A stretch of 64,000 bases of DNA from an uncultured Roseovarius sp. (GCA_947497295.1 CANMFU010000004.1:89916-153915); one strand, 5' to 3'. Counted from the first letter of the stretch, positions 19,279 to 29,119 are shown. Notes: generated by a model from the sequence alone, not told the origin. Program-made: numbers and translations.

Positions 19279-19465
19279 CTTTTCTGCCCTCTTTTTTACC
19301 TGCGGGAAGATTAACAGATTAGTTTCGCCCCACCTTTCACCAAGCTACCTCCGCGCCTCACTCTTGTAGAAGCCGGAAAACTCTCCTCAGGGGTGGTGCA
19401 AGGTTCGGGGATAGCCCAGGCGCAGGTTACACTAAGGGTATGCTTGGACCACTCAAGGGCGACAC

Positions 19466-19555
19466 TCAAACCGCTCGACCTGCGCCGTCGGTTCTGTGAA
19501 CCTGACACACATCCTTCGCCAAATCGAGCCCGATTGTGGCAATCTCCGACAGGGC
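19466..19555 (-). pseudogene. IS110-family transposase N-terminal remnant
   Basis: The minus-strand reading SEIATIGLDLAKDVCQVHRT closely resembles the N-terminus of IS110-family DEDD transposases, including the first catalytic aspartate in GLDLAK. The frame stops after GRAV, about 30 codons in. The remainder of the gene is absent from the window. Confidence 0.6.
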
Positions 19556-19621
19556 CGCTCTCCTTTGTGGATCATTGCGGACCCAACTTGGCCCATCGAT
19601 GCCATCATGGCCGGTCATATA

Positions 19622-19675
19622 ATCAAGGTCACTGTCATCAAGGTCACTGTCATCAAGGTCACTGTCATCAAAGTG
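19622..19675. repeat. 15-bp tandem repeat
   Basis: The unit ATCAAGGTCACTGTC occurs three times in perfect tandem followed by a diverged partial copy. Read on the minus strand it encodes a DSDLD repeat fused in frame ahead of the IS110-like remnant. No other array in the window has this unit. Confidence 0.85.
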
Positions 19676-19783
19676 ATCCGAAAAGTCTGTTAGCCCGTAA
19701 ATATCACATAAGACGCACAAGAAATGTGTCCGTCAATTAACTCTGCATTCCAACTGGAAATGTAAGATCAAGGGGAGCAAAAG

Positions 19784-20050
19784 ATGAGCCAACTGATAGT
19801 CAAAGTATGGAACTTCATATTTAATGCTGATGCAAGTCCGCTTCGTAATATTCCCAATGTTTCGACGCGTCACTATGTGCTGCAGGCCTTGGGATTCATG
19901 TGGGCAGTAGCTTTTGCCGTCGCAATCGGAAGTTATACCGTATTGGCGGTGAGCATTATTGGGCATGCTGTATTGATAGCAGCCGCTGCGATTACGGTCA
20001 TTACTTATACTGCCGCTGCGAAGAAGCCTGAACTATTCGGTAACGAATAG
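19784..20050 (+). CDS. Small two-helix membrane protein, unknown
   Basis: The 88-residue protein is preceded by a good ribosome-binding site (AGGGGAG, nine bases before the ATG), which supports it being a real gene. Two hydrophobic segments are visible: around residues 33-54 (VLQALGFMWAVAFAVAIGSYT) and 56-75 (VSIIGHAVLIAAAAITVITY). The tail is short and charged. I do not recognise a family. It is isolated between IS debris and a broken transporter. Confidence 0.6.
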   Translation: MSQLIVKVWNFIFNADASPLRNIPNVSTRHYVLQALGFMWAVAFAVAIGSYTVLAVSIIGHAVLIAAAAITVITYTAAAKKPELFGNE

Positions 20051-20384
20051 CCCGGCATTGCTCATGGGATGGATATCCAATCCTTGCAGGATCGCAATCT
20101 GCCAATGTGATAGATGCTCGGGCATTTTCTTCGCCTAATTCCGTCTGTCCATGTGACAGGGGCCGGAAGACTGTCGCGGCCGACGCAGAGCGGTTTATGG
20201 ACGCGTCGTTGAGCTGCGTCATAGGGTCTGTCACTGTTGAAATGGAATATCAGCAGAGCCGGATCTTCGGCGCGAGGTTGATCATCAGCGCGGGTCGTTA
20301 GTTTGGTTAGGTGGATCAATCGGAAATTATGTGTGTCTCCCGATACGGCGCTGGTCTGAACACATCCGGTGGGATGGCTTGACC
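20051..20384. other. Intergenic stretch without recognisable genes
   Basis: Short open frames exist on both strands, but none has a ribosome-binding site, a recognisable motif or coding-like composition. No repeats, RNAs or clear terminators are seen by eye. Confidence 0.5.
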
Positions 20385-21028
20385 TTACGCTTCGGTCCGA
20401 CGCGGCAGTGCGAGAACGACCCCGATCGGGCAGAGTTTCAGCACCCAGAGCACCACGCCATAGGCCACGGTGAGTTCTCGCAATGACACATCGGTATTCT
20501 GTGCGCCAAGGGTGAAACCAAAGATTTGCAACGCTGGCAGGACAACGAAGGCGGCCAGAGCAAGGCGAGCTTGCCCGCGAAAAACCACAATCCGAAGGCT
20601 TGGGAAGCGCTGATACCCGCTTGGGTCAGCGCAGCTGAAAACATCGCCGGCACGATCACCATGTCAGCGCCCAATGTTGCCCCCGAAGTCACACAGACCG
20701 CCGCGACAGCCGGTACCGATCCTGGATCGAGAAAGGCGGCACCGACGAACCCCGCCACCGCCAGCGGCATGGCGATCAACGGGACCGACCGCAGCCCGAT
20801 GCGGTGGTTCAGCCATGCCCATGCGGGCACGTTTATACCGGCGCAGAGGAACAACAGGATCAGAAACGGCCCCGCCATTCCCTGCACCTGCAGTTTGTCC
20901 TCGACGAAAAACAGAAACAGCGTCGAGGTGATCGCCACCGGCAGCGCGTTGACAAGCGCCAGCAGCAGCAATCGCAACGCACCGGCCTGCGCCAGCCCGC
21001 GAACCGAGATCGGAGTTCCAGGCAGCAC
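20385..21028 (-). pseudogene. MFS (GPH-type sugar:cation symporter) pseudogene
   Basis: The minus-strand frame from about 21028 gives transmembrane helices typical of GPH-family symporters (ITSTLFLFFVEDKL, FLILLFLCAGINVPAWAWLN, SGATLGADMVIVPAMFSAA). Near 20570 it shifts; the expected C-terminal helices (LALAAFVVLPALQIFGF, VLKLCPIGVVLALP) continue in another frame to 20385. The N-terminal half of about 400 expected residues is missing. The gene is truncated and frameshifted, consistent with the surrounding decay. Confidence 0.75.
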
Positions 21029-21114
21029 TGGCCTGCGCCGCTGAGTGCGAGCAGACCAAGTGTGGTATTTTATATTACAGCCGCATTCCGCTGATTAAAC
21101 TCCGTTGCCCGCCA

Positions 21115-22395
21115 TCAGAACCTTTGTCCCACCGAGATGTAGAGCAAGCTGTCGCCTTCGTCGCTGATGGAGCCATCCACCGCAAAGTCGACGGGGAATT
21201 TCTTGGATACTCGGTATCTCAAACCCAAGCCTACCGCTGATCCGACGTCATCCAGATCATTAAATCCGCCGCCGACAGCACCCACACCGCCGAAGGCGAC
21301 CACACCTATCCGCTTGCCCAGCCTTTTGCGATACTCGACCTGCGAGGACAGAAGTGCATTGTCCAGAAATTCGGTGATGTTGAAGCCGCGGAACGAGTCT
21401 GTGCCGCCCAGTGAGCATAGATCGTAGAAAGGGACACGTCCTGGGGCCGAGCATCCGGCCAATCGGACCGCGACAACGCCGTCATCGCCGGCAGTGAAGT
21501 ACTTGTCGTAGGTCAGAATGGACTTGAAGTATTCTTTCCCAAATCTGTTGGACGGCTTGTTGTAGGTGCCGGAAAACGCGAGGTTGAATCCGGAGGTCGG
21601 ATAGATCTTGTCGTCCAGGCGCGCGTAATCTGCGACAACGCCAAAGCCGACCGAACTGAAGCCATCGGGCAATCGGATATTTGTCGGGAGGTTCGGAAAA
21701 ATTGGGTCCGATGATCTTATGGTCGATTCAAGATAACGCGCACTCACCCCGAGCTGAAATTCCGGGGTGATGCCATAGAGGAGCTTGAGCTTGATCAACT
21801 CGCCCTCTTGTTCGAGGGGGAGTGTTCCGAATCGTGATATCAAATCATAGTTGATATCCGCATCGATGTAGGTGGCACCAATGGACCACCGATTATCCAT
21901 GAAGTTCAGATTGAATGTGAGCCCATAGCCTTCGGACCCGTTTTGAGAGCCCAAATAACCGATACCAACCATGGACGTATCCGATCCCTCGTCAATGTTG
22001 AAAAGGTATCCCGCCCCTATCGCGAGCCCGCTGTCGATCATCGGGTCGCTGAACGGTACCGGCGCAACGATCACCGATCCGCTTCGCAGGCCGAATTCCG
22101 GCTTGGAGGATGCCTTGTTCAGGGGAGAAAGCTTGTGATCCAGGTTGCTCTCGGCGGCCACCACCGGCCCGGGATGTCCAGCAATGGCGTAGAGGCAGAT
22201 AACCCAAAGCGCCACGACCCGCCTGAACGTTGCGGCCCGTGCTCGGGAAAGCCCGCCCTGCCTGAAGGCATTTCTAAGCCTCACCAACGGAGAGACGACT
22301 GCTGACAGAACAGTGCGCGGCCCGCATGCGCCGTGAGAACGACTGATGCTCTGCAAGTATTCCTTGGTTGGAAAGCGAGAGCTGAGACTGAACAT
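21115..22395 (-). CDS. Outer-membrane beta-barrel protein (surface antigen D15-like)
   Basis: The ATG at 22395 has a GAGGAA ribosome-binding site nine bases upstream and is preferred over an upstream start at 22503. The 426-residue product has a hydrophobic signal-like stretch (VVALWVICLYAIAGHPGPVVA). Its barrel has many alternating strands and ends in the outer-membrane signature phenylalanine (SVGQRF). Sequences such as DDKIYPTSGFNLAFSG and GTDSFRGFN resemble the C-terminal barrel of Omp85/D15 surface antigens; no POTRA domain is seen. It is the last gene of a four-gene minus-strand envelope run. Confidence 0.7.
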   Translation of the reverse strand: MFSLSSRFPTKEYLQSISRSHGACGPRTVLSAVVSPLVRLRNAFRQGGLSRARAATFRRVVALWVICLYAIAGHPGPVVAAESNLDHKLSPLNKASSKPEFGLRSGSVIVAPVPFSDPMIDSGLAIGAGYLFNIDEGSDTSMVGIGYLGSQNGSEGYGLTFNLNFMDNRWSIGATYIDADINYDLISRFGTLPLEQEGELIKLKLLYGITPEFQLGVSARYLESTIRSSDPIFPNLPTNIRLPDGFSSVGFGVVADYARLDDKIYPTSGFNLAFSGTYNKPSNRFGKEYFKSILTYDKYFTAGDDGVVAVRLAGCSAPGRVPFYDLCSLGGTDSFRGFNITEFLDNALLSSQVEYRKRLGKRIGVVAFGGVGAVGGGFNDLDDVGSAVGLGLRYRVSKKFPVDFAVDGSISDEGDSLLYISVGQRF

Positions 22396-22509
22396 ACAAC
22401 AATTCCTCAATGGGGATGGATTTCCGAGAATAAGAGCAGTCAAACAGGTATTTCTTGAGCCACCTGCCGGTCGACGGCCGGATGAACCCTGTTTGCACGT
22501 CACATCATC

Positions 22510-23691
22510 TTAGAACAACAAAAGTTTGCGCAGGATCTGAAACAGATCCTTCAGGGGTAGCTGCGTCGCGCCGGCTGCGAAGACGGGAAGTACTGCCGCC
22601 GCGGAAATAGGCAGAAGTGCCGTGCGCTGGATCAGCACTGTGGACAAGTTTCTGGCGGCCTTGAATATCGCACCGGGGTCCGACACGGGCCTCGCCGGCG
22701 ATATCTCGTCCTCGGACGCCTTACTGATGCTCTCTTGCAGCACACTATGCTCTTGGGCGATGTGATATCGCGTGGCCTGGGCCTGCGCGATATCCTGCGT
22801 TCTTTGCTGGAGGTCTTTAATGGGTCCGGTGAAAAACAGCATCGGCAAGGCGAGCAGGCCGTTCGTGATCAGAACCCAGATGACCATGACCGCAGTAAAA
22901 GTGGTTGCGCTGATGGTCTCTGCATTCAGATGCCCGGCGATTGCCGCCCCCAGGTTGCAGCTCAGAGCAAGAACAAAGAGCGTGTATGTATTGGGAAATG
23001 CGCCCACAAAGCCGAGCCCGCCGGCACCGTCGGGATGGGTGACCGTCAGCCGCAACTCCAGCGCCGCAATCGCCTTCAGGAACAACCCCACGACGACGAT
23101 GCGCCAAATCCAGCGCGCCACGAGGAAAAAATATATCGGGCTGCTGACCCATAGGCACCAAAGAGCAGTGTAAGAAAAACGGTCTCCGCCACTGCCAACG
23201 GTGAAGGCCCAGGAGGCCTCATCAAAGGCCCCAAGTGTGTAAGCTGTTCCAAGTGATAAACCGCAGGCTATGAGGAAGCAGATGATCTCGGCCAAGGAGG
23301 AATTGCGGCGCCGCACGGCAAGGGCCGCCGCGGATGCAGCCGCTGCCTGCGAGCCGGTCGCAAGCAGTGGGCGGCTGAGCAGAGGTTTCAGAACTGCCGC
23401 GAGTTGACGTTCCGCGACCGGTTCCATCGCGATGAGCAAGCTAATCCCGACAAGAAATCGCGACAGCACCGGCAAGTGAAGAAGGAAGGATGTCTCGGAA
23501 GTGTCTCCAAACGCCGATCCTTCGAAGATGCTGATGACCAGAGGCACACCCCATGCAATCAGGACAGACAAAAGCGCCCGGGTAACCGGTCGCAATTGGT
23601 CCTCCTTCACAAGGCCCAGCCGCGACTGCATCCTGTAGTAGAGCCCCCCGCGCGAAATCCTTGCAGCTTCGATAGTCAGGTCTTCATTCAT
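22510..23691 (-). CDS. Polytopic inner-membrane protein, unknown
   Basis: The 393-residue protein has about six hydrophobic segments and the motif THPDGAGGLGFVG in a loop near residue 217. That motif recurs in a family of uncharacterised bacterial membrane proteins. A charged region (residues 295-345) precedes a final hydrophobic helix. No enzyme signature is visible. It lies between the Phenol_MetA_deg-like and D15-like genes on the same strand with gaps of about 115-125 bp, so a joint envelope role is likely but unproven. Confidence 0.65.
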   Translation of the reverse strand: MNEDLTIEAARISRGGLYYRMQSRLGLVKEDQLRPVTRALLSVLIAWGVPLVISIFEGSAFGDTSETSFLLHLPVLSRFLVGISLLIAMEPVAERQLAAVLKPLLSRPLLATGSQAAAASAAALAVRRRNSSLAEIICFLIACGLSLGTAYTLGAFDEASWAFTVGSGGDRFSYTALWCLWVSSPIYFFLVARWIWRIVVVGLFLKAIAALELRLTVTHPDGAGGLGFVGAFPNTYTLFVLALSCNLGAAIAGHLNAETISATTFTAVMVIWVLITNGLLALPMLFFTGPIKDLQQRTQDIAQAQATRYHIAQEHSVLQESISKASEDEISPARPVSDPGAIFKAARNLSTVLIQRTALLPISAAAVLPVFAAGATQLPLKDLFQILRKLLLF

Positions 23692-23816
23692 CCACCAGGC
23701 ACCCCGGATGGCGCGGGATCTGGCGGCCGCGATCGCGGTTTCGGTGACCGGGCCGACCGATCGAGATCCCCGAGGCTTGCTTGTTCATTCACACGCTCCC
23801 CCAATTGGCCGCGTCA

Positions 23817-24674
23817 TTATCCTTTCGGGAAAAGGAAGGTGAGAAATGCACGTGCCCCCCAGCCTTCGGGCCCGGTCGGCGTGCTGTTGGCCCAATAGCG
23901 AGCGCCGACGCCGATGCTGACCGGTTGATCCCCGATCCGTGTCAGTTTCGAAACCTGCGCATTTATGGGAACCGACCACTCCTCGGACTCCCAGTTGTAG
24001 GAAGTTTCAGTGTTGAGAGTGTATGTCCACGCGGTAGCAGAGGTATAGGAGACGAAAGGTTGGAAGAACGTGTTGTTGATATCCGCGCGGCTACTGTCAC
24101 CACCGACGGACCAGACATGGTTCGCCAAAGCACCGATGGTCCATCCGTCCGATTGCGTCAGAGCAACCGCCGTCGGGCCGAGCGCCCATTTCTCTGCGCC
24201 CAGCAGACTGTCCGTGGCTGTGGGCAATACCGCGACCGGTCCCACGCCCCAGATCCATTTTCCGAAAGCGGGCTGAACAGGCGAGAAGAACGCGCTGATA
24301 GTCGTATCACCCAGGCCGAACTGATCGCCGGCACCGGGAAAGATGTCGCTCTGCGACGTGACGGGCAGGATCACGCGCGTGATCAAATTCCAGTCATTGT
24401 TAAGTGATACCGGGATGACCGGCTGGATATTGAGGGTCGCGCGTTCACCATTATCTGCCGGTCCGATGTTCGAGTCGTAATTCCATTGAAGCGGCACGCT
24501 GATCAAAGACGATATCGGGTTGGCCAGCTTCTTGGCCAAATCAGTATCCTGCGCATGCGCGACAGGTGCGCAGACCAAAGATACGCTGGCCGCGAGAATT
24601 GCATTTGATCGGCATCCCCAGCCTCGGGAAAGTACTGATGTCTTCGCGTCAGCATTCACAGAGCTGTTTTTCAT
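23817..24674 (-). CDS. Phenol_MetA_deg-like outer-membrane protein
   Basis: The 285-residue precursor has a signal peptide ending near AHA-QDTD. Its body reads KLANPISSLISVPLQWNY, LNIQPVIPVSL and IFPGAGDQFGLGD, as in proteins annotated as MetA-pathway of phenol degradation or transporter-like. These are predicted outer-membrane barrels, and the chain ends with a short aromatic strand. A GGGAG ribosome-binding site lies seven bases before the ATG. It follows the upstream barrel gene after 23 bp and is probably co-transcribed. The substrate is unknown. Confidence 0.7.
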   Translation of the reverse strand: MKNSSVNADAKTSVLSRGWGCRSNAILAASVSLVCAPVAHAQDTDLAKKLANPISSLISVPLQWNYDSNIGPADNGERATLNIQPVIPVSLNNDWNLITRVILPVTSQSDIFPGAGDQFGLGDTTISAFFSPVQPAFGKWIWGVGPVAVLPTATDSLLGAEKWALGPTAVALTQSDGWTIGALANHVWSVGGDSSRADINNTFFQPFVSYTSATAWTYTLNTETSYNWESEEWSVPINAQVSKLTRIGDQPVSIGVGARYWANSTPTGPEGWGARAFLTFLFPKG

Positions 24675-24697
24675 TCCATTGCTCCCAAATATTATAG

Positions 24698-25480
24698 TTA
24701 GAATCGCAGGGTAATCCCGATAACGGGCCCGTACATTTCAAGTTCGAGGTCGGCGGTGTCGCCGTCATAGTCGAAGCGCATATAGCGAAATCCGGCATTG
24801 GCGCTGAACCGGTCGCTGAGTGCATATTCAAGGCCACCGAAGATATCGTAGGAAATGTCGGACCCTGCGCCGAATCCGCCGATGCTCGCAAAGCCGCCCA
24901 GAGACACCTTTTCATTCAGCTCAATGCGACCGCGAAGCCCGATCATCGGATCGACCCAGGTCTTGTCAATCCTGGCGTCGAAACCCGCACCGACCGGACC
25001 GCCGCCAACCAGCCCGACATCTGTCCGGACATCGACCACGCGGATACCGCCATAGCCCTGAAGCAATTTGCCATCCTCCTCGTAAAGCGCATAGCCAAGC
25101 GCCGCCGAGGCAAGCTGCATCTTGACGTCAACAGTCGTTTGCCCGGCGAAGGGTCCGCCGAGCGTGCCGCTCTCTCCCAGATCGGTGTAGATGGCGTCGT
25201 AAAGCAGACTGAACTTTCCGAACCGACTTTCGCCCGCGACCATGTAAGTGCAGTCGAGCGCGTCTATGATGTCACCCGGCTTGGCGGACGAATTGGCAGA
25301 ATTGCCCCCGCTCCCCGTCACCTCCGTGTCCACCCAAGGCACGAGACCGTAAAGCGTCAAACTGTTTTGGTACTCCTGCGCCATGGCTGCGCCGGCCGTC
25401 ATCGTCACTGCAGCGGTCGCAGATATGACAATCAAAGTCGGCCGTTGCCGTATAGCAGGCCTGCCAATCGGCCGTGTCAT
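24698..25480 (-). CDS. Predicted outer-membrane beta-barrel protein
   Basis: From the ATG at 25480 the product has an N-terminal basic region and hydrophobic signal (LIVISATAAVTMTAGAAMA), then QEYQNSLTLYGLVPWVDTEV. It ends in a strand closing with the outer-membrane phenylalanine (IGITLRF). Repeated strands such as LQGYGGIRVVDVRTDVGL and FSANAGFRYMRFDYDGD suit an 8- to 10-stranded barrel. The upstream extension of the frame to 25921 is read across the AraC-type gene and is not used. The ribosome-binding site is weak, so the start is uncertain. Confidence 0.65.
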   Translation of the reverse strand: MTRPIGRPAIRQRPTLIVISATAAVTMTAGAAMAQEYQNSLTLYGLVPWVDTEVTGSGGNSANSSAKPGDIIDALDCTYMVAGESRFGKFSLLYDAIYTDLGESGTLGGPFAGQTTVDVKMQLASAALGYALYEEDGKLLQGYGGIRVVDVRTDVGLVGGGPVGAGFDARIDKTWVDPMIGLRGRIELNEKVSLGGFASIGGFGAGSDISYDIFGGLEYALSDRFSANAGFRYMRFDYDGDTADLELEMYGPVIGITLRF

Positions 25481-25703
25481 CCTTCGGTGCCGCAAGTGTT
25501 TGTCCTCGAGAGCTTCATCTGGATTCTCCAAATATGGGTTAATGAGGTAGCATCCGAAGCCGGCCCCCCCAGAATGCCGCTGGCCTTGCAGGATGCATGA
25601 TACAGGCGGCCGATCTGTGTGATGGATACCTTCCTGAGCGCGTGCATTTCGGTCAATTTCAAGCTGCCATTCTACTAATGGACCTGGACCAATTCTGCCC
25701 ATT

Positions 25704-26072
25704 TCACGCCAATCTACTTCTTGTGGCGCGCGCGACACACGCGGTCCTGAAGACACTTGGGGCGCAACCCGCCCACCGGGTGAAGGCACGGCTGAACCCG
25801 CCAGGAGTGCTGTAGCCAAGTCTTCTGCCGATCTCTTGGATCTGAAGATCAGTGTCGCACAGCAAGGCGGCGGCAATCTCATACCGGCTCTGCTCAACCA
25901 ACGACCAGAAGCAAACGCCACGTTGATTTAATCTGCGCTGAAGCGTTCGGGGGCTGACACTGAGATGTCTGGCTACAGTTTCCAGAGAGACGGTCCCCGC
26001 CAAGGCAAGTCCAGAGATCACGGATCTTAACTTGGAGTGCCCCGGCTCGAGTTCCTTCGTATGGCGGGCCAT
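25704..26072 (-). CDS. AraC-type DNA-binding domain, stand-alone or truncated
   Basis: The 122-residue protein consists almost only of the two helix-turn-helix motifs of an AraC regulator: VSLETVARHLSVSPRTLQRRLNQRG, then IQEIGRRLGYSTPGGFSRAFTRWAG. The roughly 200-residue ligand or dimerisation half found in most AraC proteins is absent. It may be a remnant of a full regulator or a free-standing HTH protein. It diverges from the full AraC gene at 26183 and points toward the envelope genes. Confidence 0.65.
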   Translation of the reverse strand: MARHTKELEPGHSKLRSVISGLALAGTVSLETVARHLSVSPRTLQRRLNQRGVCFWSLVEQSRYEIAAALLCDTDLQIQEIGRRLGYSTPGGFSRAFTRWAGCAPSVFRTACVARATRSRLA

Positions 26073-26182
26073 GTATGCTAACCTCAGGTAAAGATGTCTG
26101 TGCCGACAGATTGAACGAATCGGTTCGACAGATCAGACCATTGTGCGCCAAAATTTGCGCAACAACGCGAGGAGGATCGCAT

Positions 26183-27235
26183 TTGGGAGGGAGACTTGCG
26201 CTTGTCAGGGCAACTCATCTGCTCGACTATATAGCCGTGCTACGCGATGCGGGCGCTCCGGTTGACCGCGACCTTGCACGCTCACGCTTGCCTCCACGCA
26301 TAGAAGAAACGCCTGACCTTTATGTAAGCGTTCCAATTGTGCTTGAATGGGTTGCACGGACCGGCCACGATTTCCACCCCATGGAGCTGGGCCTTCTTGG
26401 TGCGCAAAAAGCTTCTCTGGCATCTCTGCGTCCGGCTCATCAAACAGCAATCATGGCCGCACAAACCGGCCTGAAGCGTCTTGAGGCCGTGATTGCGATT
26501 GCAAGGTTTGAGGACAGTGCCCTTGACGTCAGTATTCGGCAGGAGGGCGATGATATGCGTGTTGCCTGCGCTATGGCCGACTTTGGCCAGCATCGTTTTC
26601 TATGTCTTGCCGAATGGTTGAACGTGCAAGGAGTCATTTCCGTTATACGTAGTGTCTTGGGATCTGCGTGGTGCCCGAGCGAGATCTGTTTCGTCTCCCC
26701 CATGTGCGTTCCCCCTGCGGTCCAGGCGGCCTTTCCCAACACCCGTATCATGGTGGGCCAGCCGAATACGTCCGTTGTCGTCTCGCGCGCGGAACTTGCC
26801 CGATCCACCTGCAATCCGCTGACATCTGAATCTGGAGTGCCTGCGGCGCTGGCGTCATTGGACGTGGAGGATGGTCAATCTGCGTGGGAGTTCATTGGAT
26901 TGATGCGCATGATGATTCAGCCCTATCTTAACGACGGCCGGATCGACATATCCATAGCCGCTGAGATAGCGGGTATTAGCGCCCGAACCTTGCAACGCAG
27001 GCTCAAGATGAGCGGCAGCACCTATTCGCAGATCCTGCAGGAGGCGCGCTTTGCACTTGCGCGCACGCGCCTCGAAGATCCCGGCATGAAAGTGACAGAT
27101 GTGGCCATGATGGTAGGCTACGACAGCCCGCAACATTTCACTCGCGCCTTCCGCCGGTTCACAGGCGTTACGCCATCTCAGTATCGCGACCAACGCATCG
27201 CAGAAGCCTCTGAGACCGATCAAGCGGTCGCCTGA
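26183..27235 (+). CDS. AraC-family transcriptional regulator
   Basis: The protein has an N-terminal Arabinose_bd-like half (THLLDYIAVLRDAGAPVDRDL, then a central region ending near residue 230). Its C-terminal AraC HTH pair carries ISIAAEIAGISARTLQRRLKMSG and VTDVAMMVGYDSPQHFTRAFRRFTG. I place the start at a TTG at 26183 because an AGGAGG sits seven bases upstream; it gives 350 residues, the usual size. An ATG at 26075 in the same frame lacks such a site. It lies 265 bp upstream of three DUF1254 genes and is their likely regulator. Confidence 0.8.
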   Translation: MGGRLALVRATHLLDYIAVLRDAGAPVDRDLARSRLPPRIEETPDLYVSVPIVLEWVARTGHDFHPMELGLLGAQKASLASLRPAHQTAIMAAQTGLKRLEAVIAIARFEDSALDVSIRQEGDDMRVACAMADFGQHRFLCLAEWLNVQGVISVIRSVLGSAWCPSEICFVSPMCVPPAVQAAFPNTRIMVGQPNTSVVVSRAELARSTCNPLTSESGVPAALASLDVEDGQSAWEFIGLMRMMIQPYLNDGRIDISIAAEIAGISARTLQRRLKMSGSTYSQILQEARFALARTRLEDPGMKVTDVAMMVGYDSPQHFTRAFRRFTGVTPSQYRDQRIAEASETDQAVA

Positions 27236-27499
27236 AAAAGCTTGGATGTCGTCACACACATGTGGCGTGTTCACAACGCCGCACTGCACGAACCCGGCAA
27301 TGGCAGGAATGGCCGTCCGCCGGTCCGGCATCCCCTTGGTTCAAGGCGCCCCTGCCGTGCTTGCGCTTGAACTCGACCTGTAACGGGCCAGCGGCACAGG
27401 ACCTGGCGGAATTTTCAAGACAGCATTCCCAGTATGGCGCGAAATGGGCAGAGCGATCGCGGGGGGAGGGGTAGTCTGATGACTTCGAGGGGAATCATC

Positions 27500-29044
27500 A
27501 TGGAAACGCGGACAATGAACCGTTTGACAATCAAGGGTGCGCTCGCACTCCTCGTGGGCTGCGCCACTGGAATGACTGCAGGCTCCGCGTCACTTGCGCA
27601 AAACACCGCTACCTATTCGGCAGATGTTCCTGCCAAGATCACGACGCCCGATAGCACTGACACCCGAATTGGCACGCTGAACTTCAAGGACGGCGCGCCC
27701 GATAACAAGACCGTTGAACTTGTCTATGACAACCTCGATTTCATGCGCGGCGTGCAGGCATTCTTGACCGGCGTTTCCGCCACCTCGATCCGCGCGGTAT
27801 GTAACGGCTTTGATAGCATCGGCATCAAGGCAAACGAGGCCTTTGGCATTACCGAAGACCTCATGGATGCACGGTCCCTTTTCCTCACGCCGAACACGAC
27901 AACCGTTTACGGCTTCACCTGTTTCGATCTCTCCGAGGGGCCGATGATCATGGAGGTGCCGACCGGCGTGCTTGGCCCAGTGGATGACGCAGATTTTCGT
28001 TGGGTCAACGATATCGGTGTGACCGGGCCGGATGCCGGCAAGGGGGGCAAATACCTGTTTGTGCCGCCCGGCAACACCGACGCCATGCCCGAAACAAGTT
28101 ATTTCGTTCAAAAACCGCGGACCAATACTTTGCTTCTGTTCTTTCGGGCGTTTGTGAAGGATGGCGATATCGCCGCTGCGGTTGACCATGTGAAGTCAGG
28201 CACCAAGGTCTATCCGCTGACTGCCGTCGATAATCCGCCTGCGACCAAATTCGTCAATGCATCGGGCCAGCAATTCAACACGATCAGCGCCAATGACTTC
28301 AGCTTCTACGAAGAGCTGAACCAGGTCGTGCAGGCCGAGCCTGCCGATTGGGTGGATCCCGCCACTGTCGGCCTCTACGCGTCGATCGGCATCCGCAAAG
28401 GTCAGGACTTTGCGCCTGACGAGCGGATGGAGAAAATCCTGACCGAGGCGGCTGCGGTGAGCAACGCCACGGCGCGGAGTTTCCTTTTCGCATCGCGCGA
28501 GCCATCCGCGAATTTTTATGAGGACCGCCAATGGTTCGCGCCTTTCATCGGCGGCAGCTATCTGTTTCAGGACGGGCCTGAGCGGCTGATGGACGCGGCC
28601 ACGATGTTCTTTTACGGCTACACCGGCATCACCCCGGCGATGGCCCTCAAGAAGGCCGGCGCGGGATCGGTCTATGCGATGACGGTCCGCGATTCCGATG
28701 GCGCGTACCTCGATGGAGCCAAGACCTACAAGGTGACGCTGCCCGGACCGATCCCGGCCAAGGATTTCTGGTCTTTCGTGGTCTATGACAATCAGACCCG
28801 GTCCCTTCTGGAGACCGATCAGAAGATGGCGGGCGTGGACAGCAATGACACGGCGATGATCGTGGACGCGGACGGAACTACCGAGATCTGGTTCGCTCCG
28901 GAGGCGCCCGAAGGTCAGGAAGCCAACTGGGTTCAGACCATTCCGGGCAAGGGATACAACGTTTTGTTCCGGCTCTATGGACCGCTTGAGCCCTGGTTCG
29001 ACAAGAGCTGGAAAGTCGGCGATCTGGAGCCGGTGCAAAAGTGA
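27500..29044 (+). CDS. Secreted DUF1254/DUF1214 protein, copy 1
   Basis: The start at 27500 follows a GAGGGG site. The 514-residue precursor has a signal peptide (LTIKGALALLVGCATGMTAGSASLAQ), so it should be periplasmic. The N-terminal DUF1254 domain shows LVYDNLDFMRGVQAFLTG, ending with LTPNTTTVYGFTCFDLSEGP. The C-terminal DUF1214 domain shows YKVTLPGPIPAKDFWSFVVYD and ANWVQTIPGKGYNVLFRLYGP. The biochemical function of this domain pair is not established. It is the first of three tandem homologues and differs from the others by a longer N-terminus. Confidence 0.85.
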   Translation: METRTMNRLTIKGALALLVGCATGMTAGSASLAQNTATYSADVPAKITTPDSTDTRIGTLNFKDGAPDNKTVELVYDNLDFMRGVQAFLTGVSATSIRAVCNGFDSIGIKANEAFGITEDLMDARSLFLTPNTTTVYGFTCFDLSEGPMIMEVPTGVLGPVDDADFRWVNDIGVTGPDAGKGGKYLFVPPGNTDAMPETSYFVQKPRTNTLLLFFRAFVKDGDIAAAVDHVKSGTKVYPLTAVDNPPATKFVNASGQQFNTISANDFSFYEELNQVVQAEPADWVDPATVGLYASIGIRKGQDFAPDERMEKILTEAAAVSNATARSFLFASREPSANFYEDRQWFAPFIGGSYLFQDGPERLMDAATMFFYGYTGITPAMALKKAGAGSVYAMTVRDSDGAYLDGAKTYKVTLPGPIPAKDFWSFVVYDNQTRSLLETDQKMAGVDSNDTAMIVDADGTTEIWFAPEAPEGQEANWVQTIPGKGYNVLFRLYGPLEPWFDKSWKVGDLEPVQK

Positions 29045-29119
29045 TCACAAATAACATTACCGACCGCGCTGTCGGCACGGTCATGCAAGGAAAAAAGAAA
29101 TACAAATGGGAGACCTTCA

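Noticed and set aside
19622..19675. CRISPR array
   Set aside because: The repeat is 15 bp, directly tandem and without spacers; no cas genes are in the window.
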